The notes under the pieces were generated by a model. It saw only the letters and a list, made by a program, of their open reading frames with translations. It was not told the origin of the DNA and searched no databases. Below, piece after piece: positions 7,952-15,406 of a stretch of 64,000 nucleotides of DNA (its first letter is position 1; every line of letters begins with the position of its first letter). The translations under genes and the position numbers were made by a program. Origin of the DNA: Firmicutes bacterium UBA3553. GTDB lineage: Bacteria > Bacillota > Clostridia > Tissierellales > Sedimentibacteraceae. The DNA lies in contig DFOA01000064.1 in assembly GCA_002381185.1 (NCBI GenBank), positions 11,462 through 75,461 on the forward strand. Reading direction: 5' to 3'.

Positions 7952-8084
7952 CTGTTAGCTTTTTACCGTTATTCAGCAAAATTTCATATAACAATTTAAT
8001 TCTTTCATTCTTACAGAAAGGACACGTTCCCCTGCCTCTAGCAGGTAGTTGAATTAACCCTTTTCCCCTATACTTCTTAGACAT
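7890..8084 (-). CDS. Small zinc-ribbon-like protein, C-terminus probably decayed
   Basis: This 64-residue frame starts MSKKYRGKG, 5 bases after AAGGAGA, immediately following the truncated HTH gene. RGRGTCPFCKNERIKLLYEI contains one CxxC of what should be a two-knuckle zinc ribbon. The second CxxC expected after GKK is absent, replaced by a lone Cys in MSRKAC. The last 20 residues lie over the end of the convergent XRE gene. I read it as a genuine small gene whose 3' end has been altered by the junction with that gene. Function unknown. Confidence 0.5.
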   Translation of the reverse strand: MSKKYRGKGLIQLPARGRGTCPFCKNERIKLLYEILLNNGKKLTVMSRKACYKVSVVGYLLLRP

Positions 8085-8085
8085 T

Positions 8086-8304
8086 TCAATCTCCTTCTAC
8101 AGAATTGCTCACATCCTTTAAGTTCTTGTAGACGATTTTCCTTATAGATTCGCTGCTTAAACAAAATAATTCTGCTAACTCATCCATAGTTAAACCGTCC
8201 TTATACTTTTTTAATATTTCATTATTTCTGAAAGTAATCTCTTCCCTCGAACCGCTCTTTTTCCCCCAATTTCTTCTCACATTTGCTGCTATCATATCAA
8301 GCAA
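8086..8304 (-). CDS. CD3324-like helix-turn-helix protein, N-terminus missing
   Basis: The C-terminal part matches my memory of CD3324/Mor-type small regulators: RRNWGKKSGSREE, then FRNNEILKKYKDGLTMDELAELFCLSSESIRKIV, an HTH at about residues 30-60. The usual N-terminal helix and its ...YIYIP segment are missing. The only start is a TTG with no ribosome site, directly after the terminator of the upstream GNAT gene. A 5' deletion that joined this gene to that terminator is the simplest reading, so it may not be expressed. Confidence 0.55.
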   Translation of the reverse strand: MLDMIAANVRRNWGKKSGSREEITFRNNEILKKYKDGLTMDELAELFCLSSESIRKIVYKNLKDVSNSVEGD

Positions 8305-8305
8305 A

Positions 8306-8337
8306 ACAAAAAAGCCGACTGTAAATGCAATCGACTT
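8306..8337 (-). terminator. Intrinsic terminator of the GNAT gene
   Basis: On the minus strand AAGTCGATTG and CAGTCGGCTT pair (two G-U wobbles, 6-base loop) and are followed by TTTTTTG. It forms well only in minus-strand RNA, fitting the GNAT gene that ends at 8428. Confidence 0.75.
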
Positions 8338-8427
8338 CCTGCAACCAAAATTATTTATCTGTAAAATAGATGCATAATAAATTTAAGCGTCTTTAAATAA
8401 GCCGCGTTCACGAGCTTCTCATTATGT

Positions 8428-8988
8428 TCATTTTGTTGCATAATATTCGCTGGCTAAGAGGCTATACATTGATGCATCAACAATTCCTTTATTACTAACG
8501 TCCGCCTGTCTTAATGTTCCCTCGTATTTTAGTCCGCATTTAGCCATAACTTTACCTGAATTAGGATTGTTTGGATCATGCTGCGATTCTATACGATTTA
8601 CCTTTACATCGTTAAAAAGGAATGGAATGATTCCTGAAAATGCTTCACTTGTGATACCTTGATTCCACCACTTACTTCCAATGCAGTAACCTATATGGAC
8701 AATATTAAGCATTTCATTTTTATCGACAATGCTAATTGTCCCAATAGGTTCATTTATCTCTTTTAATACAATAGCCCACTGATAAAAATCCTTTTTTTCA
8801 TAGGCTTTTATCCAATCTTCCATTACATTTTTCGTAATGTCAATAAAATTGTGTGTTGGCCATCTTAAAAACTCCGTAACCTTTTCATCGCTCGTCCAAT
8901 TATTAAACGCCGCGAAGGCATCATTCTTTGTAAACTTTCGTAGTAACAGCCGCTTTGTTTCAATTTCTTTTGTCCCCATGTGATTCAT
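8428..8988 (-). CDS. GNAT N-acetyltransferase, RimJ/RimL type
   Basis: The protein has 186 residues and starts MNHMGTKEIETKRLLLRKF after a GGGAG site. ETKRLLLRKFTKNDA and the C-terminal NPNSGKVMAKCGLKYEGTLR are hallmarks of the RimJ/RimL (Acetyltransf_3) group. GSKWWNQGITSEAF is the acetyl-CoA loop of this branch. It probably acetylates an N-terminal or small-molecule amine in the cytosol, but the substrate is not readable. It has its own terminator downstream and no partner genes. It resembles the GNAT at 60290 in motif pattern, without being a recent duplicate. Confidence 0.9.
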   Translation of the reverse strand: MNHMGTKEIETKRLLLRKFTKNDAFAAFNNWTSDEKVTEFLRWPTHNFIDITKNVMEDWIKAYEKKDFYQWAIVLKEINEPIGTISIVDKNEMLNIVHIGYCIGSKWWNQGITSEAFSGIIPFLFNDVKVNRIESQHDPNNPNSGKVMAKCGLKYEGTLRQADVSNKGIVDASMYSLLASEYYATK

Positions 8989-9345
8989 TGTCTGCTCTCC
9001 CTTCGCCTAATCATAATAATCTCCATCTATGTAAAATTATATACCTTTTACTGTAACAAAACAATAAAAATCAGACCGAAAAAGATACACATCTGAATCA
9101 TTTTAAATCTGAACTTGCAAAGCAACTGCCGGAACTAACTGCCTGCAACCATCCTTTGCCGAAGTTTCATAATGAAATTAAGGTGCCAAGTCATAATCAA
9201 ACCTATATCCATACAATTCTGGCTTGTAATTTTGAATGACATTGTCAAACCAACCTTGCATCTGGAGAGGAAGAGGGAACATATGTCACCCCGGATGGAA
9301 AATTGAATATACTAAAAAGAAGTTCATAGCAAGAGGTGATTTATC
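8989..9345. other. Intergenic region with possible gene remnants
   Basis: No convincing gene is present. On the minus strand a 34-codon frame (about 9185-9290) encodes MFPLPLQMQGWFDNVIQN and a tail ending YGYRFDYDLAP. It reads like the C-terminus of a protein but has no upstream continuation. The plus strand has a start-less frame of similar size at 9057-9236. Either could be a decayed fragment or chance. Confidence 0.3.
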
Positions 9346-9990
9346 ATGCATTTTTCATTTATCGTAATTTTGGAAGCTATGATGCTTGCTTCCGCGTTAT
9401 CTTTGGATGCATTCATTGCAAGTTTTGCTTACGGCAGCAAGAAAATTAGAATACCGTTCAAATCTGCTCAAGTCATTAGTTTGATTTGCAGCTCTATTAC
9501 CGGGTTGTCCCTTTTAGCGGGAACTATACTCAGGCAATATATTCCTGATTGGCTTACAATAACTATCAGCTTTGTGGTTTTATTTATATTAGGAATAATA
9601 AAATTGTTGGACAGCATCACAAAATCTATTATCAGGAAGTATAGCAACCTTAATAAAGAAATCAAGTTTTCAATGTTTAACTTCAAATTTATTTTGAATT
9701 TATATGCAAATCCCGAAGATGCTGATATAGACGCGTCAAAAACACTTTCTCCAACCGAATCCGCCTCGCTTGCGTTCGCCCTCTCGTTGGATGGTATTAC
9801 GGTAGGACTTGGTGCAGCTATTGGAAATGTAAACGGACTGGCTGTTTTCATATGCTCCCTTATAACAGATATGACTGCTGTATTATTGGGGAGCTTTTCA
9901 GGGAATAAAGCGGCAAAGAAAATCTCGTTTAATTTATCTTGGTTAAGCGGAATTATATTAATAATATTGGCTTTCTCAAAATTATTTTAA
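9346..9990 (+). CDS. ytaF: Sporulation membrane protein YtaF (MntP-related)
   Basis: The protein has 214 residues, with an ATG 9 bases after GAGGTG. It contains about six membrane spans in two homologous halves. Each half has the LSLDAF/LSLDGI signature with an intramembrane Asp (ALSLDAFIASFAYG near residue 15, FALSLDGITVGLGAA near 145). This arrangement is shared with MntP manganese exporters, and the YtaF branch is expressed in sporulating Bacillus. NPEDADIDASKTLSPTESASLAF is the YtaF-type central loop. The transported ion is unproven. The gene stands alone and supports a spore-forming host. Confidence 0.88.
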   Translation: MHFSFIVILEAMMLASALSLDAFIASFAYGSKKIRIPFKSAQVISLICSSITGLSLLAGTILRQYIPDWLTITISFVVLFILGIIKLLDSITKSIIRKYSNLNKEIKFSMFNFKFILNLYANPEDADIDASKTLSPTESASLAFALSLDGITVGLGAAIGNVNGLAVFICSLITDMTAVLLGSFSGNKAAKKISFNLSWLSGIILIILAFSKLF

Positions 9991-10082
9991 ACCCTTAACA
10001 TGTTATAAATAGTTACATAGAAGCATTAACTATTGCATAAATATGTATTGTCAAAAATGCCAAACAAAGGCCATTTATTCAA

Positions 10083-10126
10083 AATCGCTATTATCCAATG
10101 ATATTCGTCAGAAGATAATAGCGATT
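10083..10126. repeat. 13-bp perfect inverted repeat hairpin
   Basis: AATCGCTATTATC (10083-10095) and GATAATAGCGATT (10114-10126) pair perfectly around an 18-base loop. No strong T-run follows on the plus strand (TACTTGCG), so it is at best a poor terminator for ytaF. Confidence 0.6.
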
Positions 10127-10265
10127 ACTTGCGCGGTAACTACAAGATTAATTAGAATTATGCAACAGATGAAATATACTTTATGCGATAGGTATTAAAA
10201 TATGACCGTAGATTGACAAAACTTCCTTGAACCAAAAGCTCCACATAACTGTAATGAAGCAATAT

Positions 10266-10307
10266 AAAAAAATCTGTCAGTTCATAATACTATGGACTGA
10301 CAGATTT
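10266..10307 (-). terminator. Terminator of tRNA-Ser
   Basis: A long stem built on ATCTGTCAGT/ACTGACAGAT is followed on the minus strand by TTTTTTT. It lies 7 bases after the CCA end of tRNA-Ser. Confidence 0.85.
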
Positions 10308-10313
10308 ATAACT

Positions 10314-10407
10314 TGGCGGAGGCGGTGAGATTCGAACTCACGAGCCGGGTTTAAGCCGACCGAACGATTTCGAGTCGTTTCCGTTATGACCGCTTCGGTA
10401 CGCCTCC
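10314..10407 (-). tRNA. tRNA-Ser(CGA)
   Basis: The minus strand shows a complete class II tRNA with acceptor GGAGGCG/CGCCTCC and an encoded CCA. The D-arm segment is ACCGAAGCGGTCATAACGG. The anticodon arm AACGA CTCGAAA TCGTT gives anticodon CGA, which reads UCG. A long variable arm and the T-arm GTTCGAATC follow. It is transcribed in the same direction as serS, whose 3' end is about 480 bases upstream of it. Confidence 0.95.
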
Positions 10408-10415
10408 ATTTAATA

Positions 10416-10463
10416 AAGCAGAATTTAGAGTCAGACTCGTTATGACCACTTCGATACGCTTCC
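10416..10463 (-). pseudogene. 5' half of a decayed tRNA-Ser copy
   Basis: Immediately upstream of tRNA-Ser, the minus strand carries GGAAGCGTATCGAAGTGG, then TCATAACGAG and an anticodon-arm-like CTGACTCTAAATTCTG. The acceptor-D part matches the intact tRNA closely. The loop CTCTAAA differs by one base from the serine CTCGAAA loop, and the 3' side of the stem is mispaired. The variable and T arms are absent. It is a truncated tandem duplicate. Confidence 0.65.
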
Positions 10464-10680
10464 AAAACCGAAGACTATATTAGTTTATCTAAACAAAGGT
10501 TTTTTGTCAATATAATATTTATGCTTGACAGATGATATGTTCTTCAGTAAATCATTTTTATAATAAGACTCTCAGCTAAACGACTTTTATCCTACTAAAA
10601 CAATCACTTGAATGCTGATTTTGCAGGATTCCGCAGCCTAACACACAAATTCAACCATTCACTATTACTCATTTATATTG

Positions 10681-10848
10681 GTGTTCGAAAATCAACCTCT
10701 ACATGCTTATTTGGCTTTCATTGCCTCGGGGAGTTACAGTGTTGATTTGACGAAAGCTGCAGCTTTTGCACTAACTAAATCAAGCAGTGAAATAATCACA
10801 TATAATCATAAACTCGTTGCAATGACCTGCCGTTATTTTTCAGGGTGA
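10681..10848 (+). CDS. Possible small protein or C-terminal gene fragment
   Basis: A GTG-started frame of 55 residues (open back to 10642) reads FENQPLHAYLAFIASGSYSV, then DLTKAAAFALTKSSSEII and a tail ending MTCRYFSG. The composition and alternating pattern look protein-like, but no ribosome site precedes it and I recognise no family. It could be the tail of a deleted gene. It converges on serS. Confidence 0.3.
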   Translation: MFENQPLHAYLAFIASGSYSVDLTKAAAFALTKSSSEIITYNHKLVAMTCRYFSG

Positions 10849-10885
10849 CTTCTAAAAAAGAACTGCAGGCCATAATTAATATGAT

Positions 10886-12166
10886 TTATTTTATAACGGT
10901 CTTTCCGCCCATATATGGCTGCAATGCAGCAGGTATATTGACAGAGCCGTCCGCATTTAAATTATTTTCTAAAAAAGCAATCAGCATTCTCGGAGGCGCA
11001 ACTACCGTATTGTTTAATGTATGTGCAAAATACTTGTTGTTGTTTTCATCTGAAACACGTATTTTTAGCCTTCTGGCCTGTGCATCACCTAAGTTGGAGC
11101 AGCTTCCCACTTCAAAGTATTTTTTCTGTCTCGGAGACCATGCTTCGACATCCACTGATTTAACTTTCAAATCAGCCAGATCCCCTGAACAGCATTCAAG
11201 TGTTCTTACAGGAATATCCAAAGAACGGAATAAATCTACTGTGTTTTGCCACAGCTTGTCGAACCACATAGGGCTTTCTTCAGGCTTGCACACAACTATC
11301 ATTTCCTGTTTTTCAAACTGATGGATTCTGTATACTCCTCTTTCCTCTATTCCGTGAGCTCCTTTTTCCTTTCTGAAGCATGGTGAATAGCTTGTTAATG
11401 TTTGAGGCAAAGATGATTCAGGCAATATTGTATCGATGAATTTGCCGATCATTGAATGTTCGCTGGTTCCTATTAAGTATAAATCTTCTCCTTCAATTTT
11501 GTACATCATCGCATCCATTTCAGCAAAACTCATAACACCTGTAACAACTTCGCTGCGTATCATAAAGGGAGGTATGCAGTAAGTAAATCCACGGTCTATC
11601 ATAAAATCTCTTGCATAAGAAATAACTGCCGAATGAAGTCTGGCTATATCACCCATTAAATAATAAAAACCGTTGCCTGCAACCTTTCTTGCACTTTCTA
11701 AATCTAAACCATTAAATTTCTCCATTATTTCAGCATGATACGGTATTTCAAAATCAGGAATCAATGGTTCTCCATAGCGTTTTACTTCAACATTTTCGCT
11801 GTCATCCTTGCCTATGGGAACACTTGGATCAATGATATTAGGTATAGTCATCATTATTTTTAAAATCTTTGCTTCAAGTTCTGTTTCCTTATTTTCCAAC
11901 TCTGCAAGTTCCTCTTGATTTGCAACTACTCGTTTCTTAAGTTCTTCGGCTTCTTCTTTTTTGCCCTTAGCCATTAATCCGCCTATTTCTTTGGAAATTT
12001 TGTTTCTTTCTGCTCTGAGGCTATCTGCTTTTTGTTTTGCTTCTCTGCTTTCGATATCTAATGCTATTACCTCATCCACTAAAGGAAGTTTGTTATCCTG
12101 AAATTTTTTCTTTATATTTTGTTTTACGGCTTCAGGATTTTCTCTTACAAATTTTAAATCTAACAT
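10886..12166 (-). CDS. serS: Serine--tRNA ligase
   Basis: The start MLDLKFVRENPEAVKQN is 6 bases after GGAGG; an upstream ATG overlaps that site. The 426 residues comprise an N-terminal coiled-coil arm (about 28-100, rich in Lys/Glu) and a class II catalytic core. Motif 2 is seen as CFRKEKGAHGIEERGVYRIHQF and the serine/ATP region as EVGSCSNLGDAQARR. Motif 3 reads LNNTVVAPPRMLIAFLEN, which lacks the GSGLAVGR of most bacterial SerS and is closer to the archaeal-like form. It charges tRNA-Ser (and tRNA-Sec) with serine in the cytosol. Expression is under a serine T-box immediately upstream. Confidence 0.95.
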   Translation of the reverse strand: MLDLKFVRENPEAVKQNIKKKFQDNKLPLVDEVIALDIESREAKQKADSLRAERNKISKEIGGLMAKGKKEEAEELKKRVVANQEELAELENKETELEAKILKIMMTIPNIIDPSVPIGKDDSENVEVKRYGEPLIPDFEIPYHAEIMEKFNGLDLESARKVAGNGFYYLMGDIARLHSAVISYARDFMIDRGFTYCIPPFMIRSEVVTGVMSFAEMDAMMYKIEGEDLYLIGTSEHSMIGKFIDTILPESSLPQTLTSYSPCFRKEKGAHGIEERGVYRIHQFEKQEMIVVCKPEESPMWFDKLWQNTVDLFRSLDIPVRTLECCSGDLADLKVKSVDVEAWSPRQKKYFEVGSCSNLGDAQARRLKIRVSDENNNKYFAHTLNNTVVAPPRMLIAFLENNLNADGSVNIPAALQPYMGGKTVIK

Positions 12167-12201
12167 ATTATCCTCCATAATTAATTATAATCTAAATACA
12201 A

Positions 12202-12484
12202 AAACTCCCGTCTCTGATTTAGAGACGAGAGATACTCGCGGTGCCACCCTAATTATTATACCTGACGGGGACATTCCTCTTATCTCTCAGAGACTATCCC
12301 GCTCAAAAAGAGGTGTGTACCCATACCTATGTATAATCACTTAATAAGTTATCGCCTACATACGTCCGGGTTAATTCCCCGGAAACTCCGGAACGGATTC
12401 AATAACCACTGTATCAGTTTCCACCATCCACTGACTCTCTAAAACACTGAATTATTTACTGCTTTCCATCATCGTCATATATTT
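12202..12484 (-). ncRNA. T-box leader, serine-specific (UCC)
   Basis: On the minus strand the diagnostic T-box sequence AGGGTGGCACCGCG lies at about 12234-12250. It is followed by a G+C stem (ACTCCCGTCTCTGA region, 12204-12232) ending in TTTTTG, the intrinsic terminator. Upstream are the stem I AGTA element and the specifier GAA-UCC-G; the UCC codon is at 12395-12397. It should sense uncharged tRNA-Ser(GGA) and permit serS transcription when serine charging falls. Confidence 0.92.
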
Positions 12485-12490
12485 AATTGT

Positions 12491-12519
12491 AATATATACT
12501 ACTGATGCTGTTTTGTCAA
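12491..12519 (-). promoter_or_regulatory. Promoter of the serS T-box transcript
   Basis: TTGACA (12514-12519) and TATATT (12491-12496) are separated by 17 bases on the minus strand, just upstream of the T-box leader. Confidence 0.8.
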
Positions 12520-12546
12520 TATTGACTTTACATTTTATTTATTCTC

Positions 12547-13437
12547 TTATAAAGTAGTTTTTTCGCTAAATATTTCTTCTCTTAGCTTTTGAGCTGTAGG
12601 AGTGATTGCAATTCCTCCCTGTGCTGTTTCTCTCAATTCCGGAGGAAGCTGCTTGCCAACCTTGTACATTGCCCATACAACTTCATCAAATGGTATTTTG
12701 CTTTTGACTCCGGCCATTGTAATTTCTGCTGTTGTAAGTGCACTTACAGTTCCTGCAATATTCCTTTTTGCACAAGGGACCTCTACAAGACCTGCTACAG
12801 GGTCGCAGATTAACCCAAGGATATTTTTCAGAACTATGGCTGCCGCATCTAATGCCTGTTCGGGAGTTCCACCCATCATTTCAACAACTGCCGCTGAACC
12901 CATTGCCGCCGCTGAACCACATTCTGCCTGACATCCGCCTTCCGCCCCCGCCAGTGTGGCATGCTTGGCAATAATTATTCCGACGCCGGAAGCCGTGAAT
13001 AATCCGTTTATCATGTCTTCTTCCGACTTGTTAAGTCTTTCTGCGGCAGAAATTATGACCGCCGGCAAGATTCCGCATGAGCCCGCAGTGGGACTTGCCA
13101 CAATTCTTCCCATTGCTGCATTAACTTCAGATGACGAAATTGCTCTTGCCATTGCCTTAACCATGAAATCCCCGGTCAATGTATTTCCGCTGTCCGCATA
13201 TTTTCTCAGCCTGTAAGCATCTCCTCCTATAAGGCCGCTGACTGATTTTATTTCCTTTTCCTGAGCAAGACTTGAGGAGCTCATCATCACATGAAGGTTC
13301 TTTCTCATCCTTTCAATTACATCTTCTCTGCTCAGCTCTGACTTTGCCATTTCTGATCTGATGGTATATTCCCATATGGAAATATTCTCTTTTTTGCATA
13401 TATCTATTAATTCTATACCGGTTGAAACAAACATCAC
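12547..13437 (-). CDS. sdaAA: L-serine ammonia-lyase, iron-sulfur-dependent, alpha subunit
   Basis: This 296-residue protein is the catalytic half of the two-subunit [4Fe-4S] L-serine dehydratase found in Firmicutes; it converts serine to pyruvate and ammonia. Cluster-ligand candidates are the cysteines in TAGSCGILPA, GGCQAECGSA and LICDPVAGLVEVPC. The glycine-rich ASPTAGSCG segment is the family signature. It follows sdaAB by 8 bases in the order symporter-sdaAB-sdaAA, a compact serine catabolic operon. The enzyme acts in the cytosol and is oxygen-sensitive, which fits an anaerobe. No clear terminator separates it from the serS promoter downstream. Confidence 0.95.
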   Translation of the reverse strand: MMFVSTGIELIDICKKENISIWEYTIRSEMAKSELSREDVIERMRKNLHVMMSSSSLAQEKEIKSVSGLIGGDAYRLRKYADSGNTLTGDFMVKAMARAISSSEVNAAMGRIVASPTAGSCGILPAVIISAAERLNKSEEDMINGLFTASGVGIIIAKHATLAGAEGGCQAECGSAAAMGSAAVVEMMGGTPEQALDAAAIVLKNILGLICDPVAGLVEVPCAKRNIAGTVSALTTAEITMAGVKSKIPFDEVVWAMYKVGKQLPPELRETAQGGIAITPTAQKLREEIFSEKTTL

Positions 13438-13444
13438 TGCCTCC

Positions 13445-14116
13445 TTATATAATCGGGTTTATAAACTTCACGTTTTCAATTTCTTCTATTTGTTTAATTC
13501 TGCTCATTACATTTTCGGAAATCAGACTGTCGGTTTCCAATGCCATAGTTGCCATTTTTCCTTTATCGCTTCTGTAAACCCTCATATTGGCTATGTTTAT
13601 ATTATTTTCATACAGAATAGACGATATCTTTGATATAACTCCCGGTAAGTCCTTGTGCTGTGTCAGTATTGTAGGACGTTCTCCGGTAAACTCCACATTT
13701 TGACCATCAATGTTAAAAACAAGAATATTTCCGCCTCCTATGGAAGAGCCGGTTACTTCCGTTATGTATCCATCTTCTTTTGTTATAATGAATTTAACTG
13801 TATTTGGATGGACGTCGCCTAAATCTGTTTCAATAAACTTAATCTCAATTCCTTTTTCAGCAGCTATATCAAATGATCTTTTTAAATCTTCATCCCATGG
13901 ATCCATGTTCAATATACCGGCAACTAATGCCTTATCCGTACCATGGCCCTTATATGTCTGGGCAAATGAACCATGCAGCAGAAATTCAACCTTTATTATT
14001 TTTCCTCCGGCTATAATGCTCGCAACCTTAGCTAATCTTGCAGCGCCAGCCGTATGGGAACTTGACGGTCCAATCATTATTGGTCCTAGAATATCAAAAA
14101 CACCGTAATCCCGCAT
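13445..14116 (-). CDS. sdaAB: L-serine ammonia-lyase, iron-sulfur-dependent, beta subunit
   Basis: The 223-residue partner subunit has an N-terminal serine-dehydratase beta domain (FDILGPIMIGPSSSHTAGA at about 6-24, the family signature). A C-terminal ACT domain follows from about residue 148 (THKDLPGVISKISSILYENN). In the one-chain bacterial enzymes these parts are fused to the alpha region; here they form a separate chain, as in Bacillus. The ACT domain probably binds serine as an effector. The start is 23 bases after the symporter stop, with GAGGAG. Confidence 0.95.
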   Translation of the reverse strand: MRDYGVFDILGPIMIGPSSSHTAGAARLAKVASIIAGGKIIKVEFLLHGSFAQTYKGHGTDKALVAGILNMDPWDEDLKRSFDIAAEKGIEIKFIETDLGDVHPNTVKFIITKEDGYITEVTGSSIGGGNILVFNIDGQNVEFTGERPTILTQHKDLPGVISKISSILYENNINIANMRVYRSDKGKMATMALETDSLISENVMSRIKQIEEIENVKFINPII

Positions 14117-14139
14117 AATTATCTCCTCTTAATTGCTGT

Positions 14140-15306
14140 TTAATCCTTTTTCTGAACTGTATCAACTATCATTGCAACTGCCTGGTCTCCAGAAACATTA
14201 CATGCTGTTCCAAAGCTGTCCTGTGCTATGTACAATGCAATCATCAACGCAAGCATCGGTTCTGTAAATCCCAGAATAAGCTCTAAAACACCAAGTGATG
14301 CCATTACAGCACCGCCTGGGACTCCAGGTGCAGCCACTATTGTAATACCCAGCATGGCAATGAATCCCGCAAATGAACTTATATCAACCGGCAGGTTATT
14401 TAACATCATAACAGCCATTGCGCAAGTAGTCAATGTTATCGTGCTCCCTGACATATGTGTGGTTGCGCAAAGAGGAATAACAAACTCCCTTATTCCTTTT
14501 GATATTCCCATTCTTTCCGAACACTGCAGATTGACAGGAATAGTTGCTGCCGATGATTGTGTTCCTAATGCAGTCATATACCCGGGAACCTGGTTTTTTA
14601 AACAATATACTAAATTCTTTTTTGAAATTGAACATCCTATGGCAAACTGGAACACAATAACAATTAAATGCATTGCAATTACAATTAAGAATACCTTCCA
14701 AAATACAGAAAACACCGTTGCAACCTGCCCTGTGTGTGTCATGTTTATAAAAACTCCGACTATATAAACCGGAAGGAGCGGTATAACAATGTTTTCAATT
14801 ACCTTTGTAATAATTTTTTGAAATCCATCCGCGGCTTTTCTCAATGGTTCACTGTCTATGGCAGCAATTCCCAATCCTAATATAAATGCCAGTATTAAAG
14901 CTGAAACAACTTGCATTATTGCAGGCATTTCAACTGTAAAATATGGTTCCAACGCAGCTGCTGATTCGGTAATATTGCTTGCCGTTCCTGGATTTATAAA
15001 CGAAGGCAGCATTGTCGTACCCACAAAATATGCAAAAAAACCAGATATAAGCGTAAACCCATAAGCTACAGCTACAGTAATTCCTAATAGCTTGCCTGCA
15101 CCTGTACCTAATTCTGCTATACCTGCTGTTACAAATCCCAATATGAGCAATGGTATAATAAAACCTAAAAAATTACCAAATATAGAACTAAAAGTAACAA
15201 AGATTCGGTTAAACCAATTTGGAGCAAAGCTTCCAAATAATAAACCAAAAATAATTCCTATAATTATTCTTGATATAAGCCCCAGTTTAAATTTTTTTTC
15301 TTTCAT
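14140..15306 (-). CDS. Dicarboxylate/amino acid:cation symporter, probably for serine
   Basis: The protein has 388 residues and 8-10 hydrophobic segments with the DAACS (SDF) fold. The serine-rich reentrant-loop region is seen as LGTQSSAATIPVN near 250, and the ion/substrate region as CATTHMSGSTITLTTCAMAV. The start follows AAAGGAGAT. DAACS proteins import glutamate, aspartate, serine or threonine with Na+ or H+. Because it is first in the operon with sdaAB-sdaAA, serine (or threonine) is the likely substrate. That assignment is inferred from context, since specificity in this family cannot be read from motifs alone. Confidence 0.88.
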   Translation of the reverse strand: MKEKKFKLGLISRIIIGIIFGLLFGSFAPNWFNRIFVTFSSIFGNFLGFIIPLLILGFVTAGIAELGTGAGKLLGITVAVAYGFTLISGFFAYFVGTTMLPSFINPGTASNITESAAALEPYFTVEMPAIMQVVSALILAFILGLGIAAIDSEPLRKAADGFQKIITKVIENIVIPLLPVYIVGVFINMTHTGQVATVFSVFWKVFLIVIAMHLIVIVFQFAIGCSISKKNLVYCLKNQVPGYMTALGTQSSAATIPVNLQCSERMGISKGIREFVIPLCATTHMSGSTITLTTCAMAVMMLNNLPVDISSFAGFIAMLGITIVAAPGVPGGAVMASLGVLELILGFTEPMLALMIALYIAQDSFGTACNVSGDQAVAMIVDTVQKKD

Positions 15307-15370
15307 AAAATTTATCTCCTTTAAATTACTTTATATTGTAATATTTCCTCAATTCTTCTTATTATTCCAA

Positions 15371-15398
15371 ATAAAAACTCAATCCGAAGATTGAGTTT
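15371..15398 (-). terminator. Terminator of the aldo/keto reductase gene
   Basis: A 10-bp perfect stem AAACTCAATC/GATTGAGTTT with a TTCG tetraloop (minus-strand sense) is followed by TTTTATT, 9 bases past the stop codon. Confidence 0.9.
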
Positions 15399-15406
15399 CA
15401 CTTTTC

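Noticed and set aside
8989..9345. Gene calls on either strand in this gap
   Set aside because: Frames are short, lack starts, and overlap each other on opposite strands; kept only as possible remnants.
10277..10465. Open frame across the tRNA-Ser region on the minus strand
   Set aside because: It is the tRNA and its decayed copy read as protein; no ribosome site and the tRNA structure explains the sequence.
12602..13216. Several plus-strand frames antisense to sdaAA
   Set aside because: Shadows of a well-supported coding region; no start signals or family features.
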